A DNA stretch of 64,000 bases from NCBI GenBank assembly GCA_011037195.1, contig JAAEAF010001071.1:1-64000 (forward strand). Reading direction: 5' to 3'. The notes beneath the pieces were generated by a model that ran no database searches, was not told the origin of the DNA, and worked only from the letters and a program-made list of their open reading frames with translations. Position numbers and translations under genes: made by a program. Origin of the DNA: Triatoma infestans. Lineage: Eukaryota > Arthropoda > Insecta > Hemiptera > Reduviidae. Shown in pieces: positions 22,690-33,492 of this stretch; the stretch's first letter is position 1, and every line of letters starts with the position of its first letter.

Positions 22690-22830
22690 AAAACGCACTT
22701 CCAGTCATCCGATTTTTTCAAACTCGGAATTTCAACAACATATTGAATTCTAATTAATATTATTTAGATGACAGAATTTTTATAATAAATTGAAATAGCA
22801 TTTTAGAGGGAAACCTAACCCCACCCATAG
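22690..22830 (+). mobile_element. HLE fragment cut by a Penelope-like piece
   Basis: CACTTCCAGTCATCCGATTTTTTCAAACTCGG, CAACAACATATTGAATTCTAATTAATATTATTTAGATGACAG and CCTAACCCCACCC match one HLE module. It stops abruptly near 22829, just before the hammerhead-bearing fragment. Confidence 0.8.
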
Positions 22831-22849
22831 AGTGTGTGTCTGGGAGTGT

Positions 22850-22985
22850 GTAAACTGAATTTGCTCTGTGCAAGTCCGTGTTGTCACACTGTCTGAAAAA
22901 CGCATCCTAAAGATGGGCGAACGCCCGAAACCGGTCGATGACCACAGAATGAAGCAGGCTACCACGGAAAATGTCTCTGATAATA
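22850..22985 (+). mobile_element. End fragment of the 6.0 kb-type Penelope-like element
   Basis: It matches the right arm terminus of 6039-6877 from TTTGCTCTGTGCAAGTC through the hammerhead to CACGGAAAATGTCTCTGAT. The same outer end indicates a copy with only this end retained. Confidence 0.8.
22903..22940 (+). ncRNA. Hammerhead motif with core mutation
   Basis: CATC, CTAAAGA, T, GGGC, GAAC, GCCC, GAAA, CCGGTC, GATG. Stems I and II are perfect, but the core CUGANGA reads CUAAAGA (G5 to A). Loss of the invariant G5 should abolish cleavage. Confidence 0.6.
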
Positions 22986-23190
22986 AGTTTTAATTTTGAT
23001 AATTATCAGATTTGGGTTAGTAGTTAACTATATTTTTAACTGATAAATTTATTAGTTGAGTAGCTTGCAAGGAATATTTACAAAGTCTAATTGGTAGTTG
23101 TTTTTGCAATTATGTTTTTAACGTAACTAATTAAGTTATTGTTGGAAGATAATATTACAACTAGTTGTAGTTACCATTTCGGTCATTTTT

Positions 23191-24165
23191 ACTTACTCTT
23201 ACGCCTAGAAGAGGAAGTATTGTAATTGTGTCAACTTTCAATATCGAGTTTTCACCGGAAATATCCGTTGTGAGGTCCCCTGAGTCCAAACAAGTGGTTT
23301 TAGAAAATGTGTGTGTGTGTGTGTGTATGTGTATGTATGTGAACACTAAAAATCATAGAAAGTTCAAACTTGGTATTCCGTTTAAGTATCACCATGGGAT
23401 CCAACAGTAGGTCAGCGGTCATAATTCCTCAACCTGAAGTAGCACTTTACTTAATGTTTTTGTTTTGTTTTTTTACTTTCTTGCAATTTTCTCAAAAATG
23501 GCACCGACGATTTTCTTCAAACATCTTTTATTAACTGCACATACAATGATCTACAACTTTTATTTAAAACACTTCTCTGAAAAAATTTATTTAAGGGCAC
23601 TTTTGTGGGAGGGGTGGGGTTATGTTTTTCTTTAAAGTGCTATTTCAATTTATTATAAAATTCTGTTATTTAAATATTAATCAGAATTCAATGTGTTGTT
23701 GAAATTCCGACTTTGAAAAAAAAATCGGATGACTGGAAGTGCGTTTTTACTGAAAAGCATTTTTCAGTTTTCTGGTAATTTTCCTGAAAACGGCTCCAAC
23801 GATTTTCTTTAAACTTGCAATGTGAACTAGACATATAACGAGCTATAAATTTTATTTGAAACATTTCTCCTGGTGAAGTCTACTTTTGGGAGAGGGGTGG
23901 GGTAATGTTTTTCTCCAAAGTGCTATTATAGTTGATTATACAATTCTACCATTCAAACAAAATTAATTGAATTAATTGATGACCAAAATTCCGAGTTTCA
24001 AGAAAATTAGTACACCGCAAGTACGTTTTTACTGATTTTTTTTTTTCAGTTTTCGACATACTCCAACGAATTTTATTAAATTTGGTGCACTAAGTATAAA
24101 ATTTTTTATCAATTACGATTTTAAAAACTGGAGTAAGTGGAAGTTGTCTGAATGTTTCACACCAG
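23191..24165 (-). mobile_element. HLE copy, complete
   Basis: The hairpin is ACTTACTCTTACGCCTAGAAGAGGAAGT. Next come AATATCGAGTTTTCACCGG, TGAGGTCCCCTGAGTCC, the GT run, two modules (CACCGACGATTTTC near 23503, GGCTCCAACGATTTTC near 23793), then GGAGTAAGTGGAAGTTGTCTG and TTTCACACCAGA. Several CCGGAAGT positions are mutated (ACTGGAAGT, CCGCAAGT). Confidence 0.85.
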
Positions 24166-24169
24166 ATTT

Positions 24170-24990
24170 TTTTTTTTTTACACACCATTCATATAATTGG
24201 AAAGTTCGTATCTTTGTAATTTTGAAGGTAATTAAGTAAATCTATTGTAGAATTTAGAATTTACGTATATAAATTTTTGAAATGAAATATTCTGTTATAT
24301 TTATACTGATTCAATTGAATGTAATAGGTTAATAACTAAAGCAAGATACATAAATACATTATTATTGTACATATAATCAGTTTCATAATATAGACAAATA
24401 AAAATATACAAACTTAAAAAAGATAATTAATTAAGGTGTTTTAGAAGTAGATTACCGTCGAGTTTTGAAATTGAGATATTTTTATTAAAACTGTTACATT
24501 TAGTTCATTCTGCTTGGAGGGGGAGGCAGGTATAAGACTGTTTATCAATAAAGGAGTGAACAAACAGATAAGTGAGGAAACCTTATCTTAGCGGTCGGTG
24601 TAAAGTTTGCTTAAAAACGAGTAATATAATTATCTACTTCTCACTATTGGATTCTCTACTTATCACAGTTATTAGTTATTATTGTATTGTCAAAGTATTT
24701 CTGGGATTTACATTTCTAAAACTGCAAAATAATATGTCTTCTTTTTATTATTTAAGTTGATACAACTAATGATTTTGTATTACTATTACTGTTAATTGTT
24801 ACAGACGAACTCTTATTTTGCCCCATTTATATTGCACTACACTCTATCGACTCCCCGACTGTCCCGCTAACCTTTAACATAAAACTAATCGATCGTTGTT
24901 TCAAATTTTGTTGAATACAGCTTCCTCATTTTATCTGTTGAACTTTTTGCCTGAATTTGTAGATTTTTTTTTTCCATCTTATACTCTTAT
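24170..24990. other. AT-rich spacer
   Basis: No gene or recognised repeat. Confidence 0.5.
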
Positions 24991-24994
24991 TATT

Positions 24995-25103
24995 TTTATT
25001 TATTTATTTAATTTAAGGCGCATCAACATCTATGGTAATTGGTGCCCAGGGCACTGAGAAGGCTCCGGGCGCCAATGACGACAGATGTTGACACGCCTTA
25101 AAA
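24995..25103. mobile_element. Two SINE family 1 3' ends, head to head
   Basis: The left half (24995-25047) is the SINE 3' end on the minus strand (CGCATCAACATCTATGG..). The right half (25050-25103) is the same end on the plus strand (GGCTCCGGGCGCCAATGACG..AGATGTTGACACGCC). Together they form a short palindrome with no tRNA-like heads. An HLE copy sits directly in the A-rich tail on the right. Confidence 0.8.
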
Positions 25104-25120
25104 TAAAAAAATAAAAAAAA

Positions 25121-26085
25121 TCTGGTGTGAAACACACACACACAACTTTCGCTTACTCCATTTCTCAAACTTATAATTGACAAATTTTATCTTTGTGTAC
25201 CAAATTTAATGAAATTCGTCGAAAACTGAAAAAACTGTTCAGTAAAAGGGCACTTCCGGTTTACTAATTCTCTTAAAACTCGGAATTTTAGCCATCTATT
25301 TATTTCTAATTAATTTTGTTGGGATGATAGAATTGTATAGCACTTTAGAGAAAAACATAACCCCACCCCTCCTCCAAAAGTGCCCTTAAATGAATTTTCC
25401 CAGAGAATAAAAGTAGATCTTTGCATGTTTAGTTTATATAGGAAGTTTCAAGGAAATCGTCGGAGACATTTTTGAGAAAATCGCGAAAAGTGAAAAAAAA
25501 CCATTTACTAAAGTGGTAATGTAAAAGCACTTCCGGTTATCCGATTTTTTTGAAACTCGGAATTTCAACAACATATTCAATTCCAATTAACTTTATTTAG
25601 GTGATAGAATTGTTTGATAAACTGAAATAGCACTTTAGATGGAAAACTAACCCCACCTCTCCCCCAATAACTGCCTTTAAATGAATTTTTCCAGATAAAC
25701 AATTCAAATAAAAGTTGTAGCACTTTGTATGTCTAGTTCATGTAGCTAGTTTGAAGAAAATCGTCCGAGCCATTTTTGAGAAAAACGCAAAAAAGTAATT
25801 AAAAAAAAAAACTAGTGGTACTTCCAGTTGAGGAATTTTGACAGATAACGTACTGTCAGATCCCATGGTGATACCTAAACGGAATATCAAGGTTCAACTT
25901 TCTACGGTTTTACGTTTTTGAGCGATGCTGTTCTCACATACACACACACCAACAGACTATTTGCTAAAAACCACTTTTTTGGACTCAGAGGACCTAAAAA
26001 CGGATATTTTCGGTGAAAAAACGGATATCGAAAATTTGACACGATTACAATACTTCCTTCCTCTTACTAAGGAGTAAGAGAAAGT
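25121..26085 (+). mobile_element. HLE copy, complete, inserted in a SINE tail
   Basis: TCTGGTGTGAAACACACAC then CTTTCGCTTACTCC at the 5' end; two modules with CACTTCCGGTTTACTAA and CACTTCCGGTTATCCG; AACGGAATATCAAGG; a CA run; and the 3' hairpin CTTCCTCTTACTAAGGAGTAAGAGAAAGT. Both flanks are A-rich, which fits insertion at an AA/TT dinucleotide. Confidence 0.88.
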
Positions 26086-26097
26086 AAAAATAAAAAA

Positions 26098-26245
26098 AAT
26101 TAAAATACCATTCCTGTTTGAAGGATTTTGACGATACTTCGTGTCCAATCTAATGATGATGACTTAAGGAATTTCCGGTTTATATTCCACCGATTTTCCG
26201 TTTTTAAGAAGCTTGGCTTATACACGCGCACACACTAACAAACAT
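26098..26245 (+). mobile_element. Diverged HLE fragment
   Basis: ACCATTCCTGTTTGAAGGATTTTGACGATA, TGATGATGACTTAAGGAATTTCCGGTTT, CCGTTTTTAAGAAGCTTGGCTTATACAC and a CA-rich stretch correspond to the 3' third of HLE. Confidence 0.55.
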
Positions 26246-26357
26246 TCATTCACATACATAATGCATACATACACTTTCATACCACTCTTCGTGCTATTTT
26301 TCAAATTAGACACTATCAATATGCATCTTTTTAAGCAAATGTTAAAAATTGATGATA

Positions 26358-26523
26358 GAGAAAAAAAGATACAGTTAATTTTATACAAGTTCAGTTTATT
26401 TTTTATTTTCTCCCACTCCGTAGTAAGAGAAAGTATTGAGGAGAAAAAAAGATACAGTTAATTTTATACAAGTTCAGTTTATTTTTTATTTTCTCCCACT
26501 CCGTAGTAAGAGAAAGTATTGAG
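26358..26523. repeat. Tandem duplication, 83 bp x 2, across an HLE end
   Basis: A unit starting GAGAAAAAAAGATACAG and ending GAAAGTATTGAG is repeated essentially perfectly (26358-26440 and 26441-26523). It contains about 45 bases of flanking DNA plus the HLE hairpin CTCCCACTCCGTAGTAAGAGAAAG. Confidence 0.9.
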
Positions 26524-27521
26524 GTCGTGTTAAGTTTTGAATTTGAGTTTTCACCGCAAAATATATATTTTGAGTTACCTTGATTCCGAAATAGTGGTTA
26601 GAAATTGGTTTCTCTGGGTGCGTGTGCGTGTATATGGGTGTGGTTAGCATAACTCAAAAACGGAAATTCTCAGAAAGCTGAAACATAATACTTCCTATAG
26701 GTGTTACCATATGGCATGCGGCAATAAACTTTTTCGCCAAAATCGGTCGACCGGATGTACTACTTTACTAAAAAGATTTTTTTTTCTTCAGATTTTTGTG
26801 ATTTTCTTGAAAACGGCTCTTATGATTTTCTTTAAACTTAGTGTATCAACTTATCTTATAAAGAGCTAAAACATTTATTTGAAACATTTCTCCGGGAAAA
26901 TTTATGTAAGCGGGCTTTTAGGGTAAACGGGCTTTACTCTAAAAATATCATTTCAATATAATAAACGATTCTATCGTCTAAATTAATTATAATGGATGTG
27001 AGAAGGAGAGAGAGAGAGATTAAGGAGAATGGTTGAAGAAAACTGAACACTGTATAATGAGAGAACACACTAACTGCAAGGACTTTACATTAAAATAGAA
27101 TTTAGGGAGCGAGAGAATAATAAAGAGACAGACTGGCTAAGTGATGAGAAGGTAGTAGGTTGCTGACTGGTTGTTAACTGGTCGTAAACTGTTGTAAAAC
27201 TTCCCCCTGTAGGGTTAGCTCGGCTATTATACATATATACAGTCTCCCACCCTAGTCTGGCCTACGTAGCGTATAACTCATTGTCATTTTTGTGTTTCTT
27301 TTCGCCCTTCGGATCCTATTACATTAATATTAATAAGATTATTAATTTGTTGCCGAAAATTCCATGTATGTAGAACATCGGTTTACCGGAAGTATGTCTT
27401 TTATATTATGTATAATATGAATTATGTATATTATGAATAATAAATCAAAACTATGTAAATTGCAATAAGTGAATGGTTTATATGTGTAACTATGAAATTA
27501 GTGTGAGTGTTTCATGCCAGA
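26487..27521 (-). mobile_element. HLE copy interrupted by an LTR-like insert
   Basis: After the duplicated hairpin: TTGAATTTGAGTTTTCACCGC, TTTTGAGTTACCTTGATTCCG, a short GT/TGCG region, AACTCAAAAACGGAAA, GGTCGACCGGATGTAC, one module to about 26990, then the LTR-like insert. It resumes with TTAATTTGTTGCCGAAAATTCCATG, TTACCGGAAGTATG and ends GTGTGAGTG, TTTCATGCCAGA. Confidence 0.8.
26995..27333 (-). mobile_element. LTR-like insert related to the 19.27 kb solo LTR
   Basis: On the minus strand it starts TGTAATAGGATCC and includes TATATATGTATAATAG (promoter-like), then TAATGTAAAGTCCTTGCAG, the block shared with the LTRs at 1.1 and 19.3 kb, and a GA/CT-rich end. It lies exactly where the host HLE is interrupted. 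I could not find an exact 5-bp target duplication, so the ends are approximate. Confidence 0.6.
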
Positions 27522-27731
27522 TTTTATTTTTTTTAATTTTGTTTTAGTAAAGATTCTATTAGAAAGATCTATTAGTCAAGAATGGAACTCTTTTTAAGAT
27601 TTTTCCTTAGGATTTTGGTCTTAGTTTTTTAATCTTTTAAGGTTTTGCATTAGTTCGTTTGTTTTTAAATATTGTCTGATCCAGATATTTTGTATAAATG
27701 ATTTTTATGTTAATTTTACCATATTAAGTCG

Positions 27732-27991
27732 TTTCTACATCCATATACTCACGCGTTGGTGTAGAATTCAGGGTTCGATTCCCGTGAGGGTAAAGTCGAT
27801 TTTGGACCAGCATCGTGATAAAAAGTGGAAAGCTACAGTTAGTAGCGCCCTAGGTAGCGAAGGCCGGAACTAAACGTCGTGGGAACTGCGGCGTGTTTAC
27901 CACACGCCTCCTTATTCAAATCGCCGTCCGGCAAGCCTTGGCCCTTCATGGGCTGTTACGCCATAGGGTTTTTTTTTTCTACATCCATGTA
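27732..27991 (+). mobile_element. SINE family 2 with 16-bp target duplication
   Basis: The body is 27748-27975. A B-box-like GGGTTCGATTCCC is at 27771-27783, preceded by CTCACGCGTTGG. The 3' half contains GGGAACTGCGGCGTG and TCATGGGCTGTTACGCC before a T-run tail. TTTCTACATCCAT(A/G)TA flanks it on both sides (27732-27747 and 27976-27991, one mismatch). No second copy of this family is seen in the window. The ORF over it is not coding. Confidence 0.8.
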
Positions 27992-27994
27992 TCA

Positions 27995-28755
27995 AGATCT
28001 TTAGTGTCTATTTCACCCGCGAAGGGCAATAAATGGGATCCTGTTAATACTATTCTTTTAAATTACAGCACCCAGATCAACGAAAATATTGAATTCGTCT
28101 ATTCTCATTAAAAAAATGAATTATTCCCAACTTCTTGTAATAAATAAAATATTTAATTGTCAGTTTTTTTTGCTATACGTATATACGTAATTTCCTGTGT
28201 TTGTTTAGCAAATTGATTAGTTTTTTTATTTAACTAAATTTTATTGTTGTTCCATATTTATTTAATTGGCAAAAACCATTTAAGCTAAGGAAATATAATA
28301 AAACCCCTCCGGACCATTTAATTAAATAGAGAATATTCAGTTTTATTAAGATATATATATATATATATATATAAGGCAATGGAAGTAGTAGTATGTGTAG
28401 TTTCAAGAAGGCAGTTTGTTATTGCTGAAACAGCTGGCAGTAATTAATTTTAATAAAGACGGGAATATATATCCACTATATATATAGTGTGGAATAGTGG
28501 AGTAAAAGAGCTTTCATATTTTTGATTTTATGCATACATTAACATTAAATCAATCTTTCCAGAAGTTTTCCACTTTACCATGTACTTGTGATAATAAATG
28601 ACAAAATTATTACTTTTTTATGGCAATTTTATTACAATTTTAGAATAATTATTTAAAAAATCATGTTAAGTTCTGTAATATTGGAACTTCTATTTAAACT
28701 AATTAATACCTAGTTAGTTTGGGAATTACTAAAAATACGAATATAATCGATTGTG
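27995..28755. other. AT-rich spacer with (TA)n
   Basis: It contains (AT)n at 28350-28372 and a TATATATAGTG palindrome near 28478. No gene or repeat family recognised. Confidence 0.5.
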
Positions 28756-28759
28756 AAAT

Positions 28760-29035
28760 AGTTGAATTTAGATTTATGTATGAGTTTGTGTGTACGCGCG
28801 CGAGCGTTTAGGTACGATACCTAAAAAAATCGTAAAACAAGAAAAAAAAAAATCACTTTTGATATTCCATTAAGTTGCCAACCACCGTTTTTGTCACGTA
28901 ATTTTCAGGCGAAATTCTTTGAAACCGGAAGTGCTATTTTATTATTTTAATTAATCACTTTTATTTGAAACGTGTTTTCCAGGAAAATAGATTTTTGATG
29001 AGTCCTAAAGGAGCTGCAGCAACGTTAAGATTGCC
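28760..29035 (-). mobile_element. Diverged HLE fragment
   Basis: TGTGTACGCGCGCG, GATATTCCATTAAGTTGCC, GAAACCGGAAGTGC and TCACTTTTATTTGAAACGTGTTTTCC follow HLE order. It belongs to the older sublineage also seen at 40.6 kb and 59.9 kb. Confidence 0.6.
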
Positions 29036-29038
29036 TTT

Positions 29039-29057
29039 CAAGTGGTTTTTAGCAAAT

Positions 29058-29104
<47 letters not shown>

Positions 29105-30579
29105 ATGCAGTATGTATGTGAACAGCATAGCTCAAAAACGAAAAACCGTAGAAAGTTGAAACTTGATATTCCGTTTAGGTATCACCATAGGATCTGACGG
29201 TGGGTTATCTGTCGAAATTCCTCAACCGGAAGTACAAGCTTACTAGTTTTTTTTTTACTTTTTTGCGATTTTCTCAAAAATATCTCGAGACGATTTTCTT
29301 CAAACTTTGTCTATCAGCTACACATACAAAGAGCTACAACTTTTTTTTTTAAAGGTGTCTCCGAGAAAATTCATTTAAGGGGCACTTTTAGGGGTGGGGT
29401 GGGGTTAGGTTTTCCTGTGAAGTGCTATTTCAATTTATTATACAATTCTATCATCTAAATAATATTAATTATAATTAAATGTGTTGTTGAAATACCGAGT
29501 TTCAAAAAAAAATTGGATGACCGGAAGTGTGTTTTTCTTGAAATATATTTTTCAGTTTTCTGGTATTTTTTTACTTTCTCTTACTCCTAGTAACAGGTGG
29601 TATTGTAATCGTGTCAAATTTTCGATATCGAATTTTCACCGGAAATATCCGTTTTGAGTCCCCTGTCCAAAAAAGTGGTGTGTGTGTGTGTATGTGAACA
29701 GCATAGCTCAAAAACGAAAAACCGTAGAAAACTGAAACTTAATATTCCGTTTAGGTATCACCATGCGATTCGACTGTGCGTTATCTGTCAACATTCCTCA
29801 ACCGGAAGTACCACTTTACTAGTTGACTTTTTTACTTTTTTGCGTATTTCTCAAAAATGGCTCCAAGGATTTTCTTTAAACTTAATGCATCAACTACATA
29901 TACAAGGAGCTACAACTTTTATTTGAATCATTTCTCTGGGAAAATTGATTTAAGGGCACTTTTAGGAGAGGGGTAGGGTTACAGCTTCCTGTAAAGTGGT
30001 ATCATACTTGATTATACAACTCTTATCATCCAAATGAAATTAATTAGAAATAAATAGTTGGCCACAATTCCGGGTGTGAAGAAAATCAGTAAACCGGAAG
30101 TGCGCTTTTACCGAATAGTTTTTTTCAGTTTTCGACAAATTTCATTAAATTTGGTACACAAACTATAAAATTTGTCAATTATAATTTTGATAACTGGAGT
30201 AAGAGAAAGTTGTGTGAGTGTTTCACACCAGATTTTTTTACTTTCTTGCGCTTTTATCAACAATGGCTCCGACGATTTTCTTCAAACATGATATATCAAC
30301 TATACATAAAAAGATCTACAACTTTTTATTAAAACATTTCTCTGGGAGAATTTATTTAAGGGCAATATTTAAACAAAATTAATTACAAATAAATAGACGG
30401 CTAAAATTCCGAGTTTCAAGAAAATTAGTAAACCGGAAGTGCGCTTTTACTGAACATTTTTTTCATTTTTCTACAAACTCCAACGGATTTCATCAAATTT
30501 GGTACACAATCTCTAAAATTTGTCAATTAAAATTTTGAAAACTGGAGTAAGAGAAAGTGTGTGAGTGTTTCACACCGGA
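29039..30579 (-). mobile_element. HLE copy (outer) interrupted by a younger HLE copy
   Basis: The outer copy begins inside the family (AGTGGTTTTTAGCAAATGG), has a 21-unit GT run (29059-29100) and one module, breaks at 29572, resumes at 30233 with TACTTTCTTGCGC and a second module, and ends GAGTAAGAGAAAGTG, TTTCACACCGGA at 30579. The break falls in a T-run. AACCGGAAGT motifs lie near 29223, 29520 and 30432. Confidence 0.88.
29573..30232 (-). mobile_element. HLE copy (inner), short one-module form
   Basis: Complete from the hairpin ACTTTCTCTTACTCCTAGTAACAGG to GGAGTAAGAGAAAGTTGTG, TTTCACACCAGA. Only one 300-bp module lies between the AACAGCATAGCTC block and the end, giving 660 bp against about 970-1000 bp for two-module copies. 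It inserted into the T-run of the outer copy, in the same orientation. Confidence 0.9.
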
Positions 30580-30589
30580 TTTTTTTTTT

Positions 30590-31430
30590 TTGGACAAAAT
30601 TATTTAAAGGTGTTTAGGAATCTGTGACATTTGATTTTAGAGTGTTATTGAAGGAGGAGGCACTGACTGCGAGATGATGAACCTGTCTCTCTCTCACTAC
30701 CTACTATTTTGGCTTCCACCTGCCCCCACAAAAATCTACGTAACATGTATATTGATTAAGGGCAATTAAATGAATTTATAAGAAAATTTATTAATTGTAT
30801 TATTATTATTAAATTGCAGTCAGAGAAAGTCATGTAAGTCTTGTTTTAATTCATTTTGAATATATTTGATTTATTTCTATATATTTGAATATAAATTAGA
30901 TTTTATTTGTATAAGATCTATATTTCTGGAAATTGTACAGATCTGACAGAAATATATATTGGCTATATGTATAAAAATAAATTTGTTCAGCCATTATATA
31001 CAAGTTATACATATATATTTTGAAATGTTTGCCTTTATTAATCTTGATAAAATATCTGTATGAAGACGAAGCTGTTTATTTATATACTCTTCCTTGCTTA
31101 TATACTTATAATCTATTTTATTTATATATTTACATTTATAAATATTTATAAAAGTAATGGTGGTGTTATGTTTGATGTGAAAAACTCACACCACTCTTAC
31201 TGCGATTACAATTCTAATAAATAAATTTTCTTCAGACTTGTAATCATTTTTATTATACGTTTAGTTGGTCTTAATAATTAAGTTTACTGTGGTCGTATCA
31301 CATTCTTTTGGTCTAAGGAGTGATACCACCACCTTTAACAATCGCCACAAGACTGATTATACTTTTTTTTTTGTCCAAACTTATAGATTTGCAAAATTTA
31401 ATTAAAAGAAATTTTTTTTTAAATACAGAA
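30590..31430. other. AT-rich spacer
   Basis: No gene. A faint HLE 5'-end trace (GATGTGAAAAACTCACACC, CTCTTACTGCGATTAC) lies at 31178-31215, and another degenerate trace follows at 31370-31480. Confidence 0.45.
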
Positions 31431-31584
31431 AAAAATTATTGTAGCATTTTCCCCCCGGAAATTTCCAGAAAAACTCGAGAAAAGTCATTGTGATGTCGGA
31501 ATGCCATCCTGTTTTTTAAAAAAGTTTTGCAAAACTTCAGGAGTTTTAATAATGTTAAAATTCTGGTTGTATAGTTTTTGTAAT

Positions 31585-31682
31585 TGGTTCCGCAGAGCTG
31601 GAAAGCATCAGAGACAATTTTTCCGTGATTGCCTGCTTCTTTTTGTGGTTTCGGGTATTCGCCCATCTGTATGGTATTCTGT
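31585..31682 (-). mobile_element. Deleted end of a 6.0 kb-type Penelope-like element
   Basis: GGTTCCGCAGAGCTGGAAAGCATCAGAGACA and the following GCCTGCTTCTTTTTGTGG match the left end of 6039-6877. The segment with the hammerhead cleavage site is deleted: the plus strand goes from GTGGT directly to TTCGGGTATTCGCCCAT. No ribozyme possible. Confidence 0.7.
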
Positions 31683-31891
31683 ATGTATTCTGGTTGTATT
31701 GTAATATTGTATAGATGACGACCGTACTTTTTACTGAAACGGCACCCAAGTATAAAAACTTATTGTTGCAGCTCCCTTGTTAATTTTATTGGAGAAATTT
31801 TCAAATAAAAGTGATAGATATTATATGAAGTGCAAAAAAAATCGCGAATGACTGTTGAAAGAAACCTTCAATAGTAACTTACTTCTGGTTT

Positions 31892-32510
31892 AAGGTTTCA
31901 TGCGGGAATAGAGGGCAATGAGAGGGCGGATCAGTTGGCTAGGGAGGGATCATCATTACCATTCTGTGGTCCTGAACCAGCCCTTGCTGTCACTAAGATG
32001 TTTCGCGATATACAGATTAGTCTTTGGGAAGACGAGAGTCTTGGAGAAATGCTGGGGATGGGGGCACGCAGGGGTTCCTCCAAGCTAAAAGATTTATAAT
32101 AAGAATCAAGCAGGGAGTTTCGGATTACCTTCTGTCCCTTAGAAGGACAGGCCTGAGGACCTTGGTTGGGGTAGTGACTGGACACGTTTGCGTGTCTAGT
32201 CACTTGTTTATTATAGGGGTACGTCTAGTCCCATTTGTCAGAACTGTGATGATGGAGTTAGGGAAACGTGTATCACTACTTATGTCAGTGTCCCCGTTTC
32301 GCTGGTACTAGGTTTCATGTATTTGGGAGGGTACCACTCTCTCAGGATTTTCTGGGCGAGTTGGAGTTGAAGGATATCTTGGGATATTGTAGATTGACCG
32401 GTAGGTTATCGGGGGAGATTACTTAAGCGATTTAATTGGGGGATATCGGCGGGGGGCAGCCACATAGGCTTAGGTCCCAAGCCACTAGGCAACCCTATTA
32501 TAATAATAAT
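31892..32510 (+). pseudogene. LINE family C tail
   Basis: It begins at the RNase H end (FHAGIEGNERADQLARE), continues through GPEPALAVTKMF in shifted frames, then SDYLLSLRRTGLRTL, a degenerate zinc knuckle, and the non-coding end CCACATAGGCTTAGGTCCC with a TAATAATAAT tail. It is colinear with 36915-37658 on the other strand. Several frameshifts. 5'-truncated like all LINE copies here. Confidence 0.8.
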
Positions 32511-32514
32511 ACTT

Positions 32515-32995
32515 CTATTTATGTCAAATTGAAATTTCAAGACACCGCGAACGAAAACACTTCGGGTTGAGGTCGCTTCGGTAGTTTGTTATAAATCCGT
32601 CTTTTTCCCCCATATTGTAATAGACTTCCTTCAATCAGTGTAATATTGATTTGAATGTCAAATTTTCTAATACGTGTTTATGTAAGAAATATATTATGTC
32701 CTCTAAATACGAAAAAAAAAGTTTTTTTATGTAAAAATGATTTAATTATTATGTATATATGTATGTCGTAATAGATGTGTGTATGTATTTTTTTTTTCTA
32801 CCGAAAGCCAGAACCAATGAAGAAATGTTCTTAAATCTTGAAATTTCCTCCGTTTTTTTAGAAAACTTATCGATTTTTTTAAATCTAGAATGGTAACTGG
32901 ACACATAATTCAATCAGTTTTATTTAACACTTTGGTAGGGGGGGAATTTATTTTAGGGTGTTCAGGAATCAAAAGATCCAGCGATATATCTTTAA
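32515..32995. other. AT-rich spacer
   Basis: Nothing firmly recognised; a weak HLE-like patch (ACCGAAAGCCAG to GGTAGGGGGGGAATTTATTTTAGGG) lies at 32800-32960. Confidence 0.45.
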
Positions 32996-33012
32996 TTTGA
33001 TATATCAACGAG

Positions 33013-33492
33013 AAGGAAAAGGATCGTGAGTTTCGGTCTTTTTTTTAAAAAAAATAAAAAACTTAAATTCTTGCCAACGTTTCGACAAATATATTGTCTT
33101 TTTCAAGGCATAAAAATAAAAAACATAAAAACTATTAAATAATCTTGAAAACATATCAAACTTGAAAACTTATGTATAATTTTTGGAAATAAAAAGTTGA
33201 GAACACCTCAACAACACAGAGAATAGTGAACAAACAAAAAAAATGTTTTTTTCTCTGTGTTGTTGAGGTGTTCTCAACTTTTTATTTACAAAATTACATA
33301 AGTTTTCAAGTTTTGATATGTTTTAAAGATTATTAATAGTTTTTTATTTTTTTTATTTTTTATGCCTTGAAAAAGACAATATATTTGTCGAAACGTTAGC
33401 AAGAATTTAACTTTTTTTTAATTTTTTTTAAAAAAAGACCGAAACTCACGATCCTTTTCCTTCATACAAGCAACGGTCGAGAAGAATCTTCC
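33013..33492. mobile_element. Long inverted-repeat Penelope-like element with 13-bp target duplication
   Basis: Arms of about 215-225 bp (about 33013-33240 and 33242-33465) are near-perfect reverse complements, outer sequence GGATCGTGAGTTTCGGTC. A 27-30 bp extension exists only on the right (ACAAGCAACGGTCGAG). ATATATCAACGAG flanks the whole on both sides (33000-33012 and 33493-33505). Each arm carries CCTTGAAAAAGACAATATATTTGTC followed by GAAACGTT, a degenerate hammerhead-like layout. Architecture matches 6039-6877. Confidence 0.85.

Noticed and set aside
27000..27333. Exact target duplication for the 27.0 kb LTR-like insert
   Set aside because: The candidate flanks (ATAAT/TTAAT-type) are AT-rich and do not match exactly; I could not separate chance from a real duplication.
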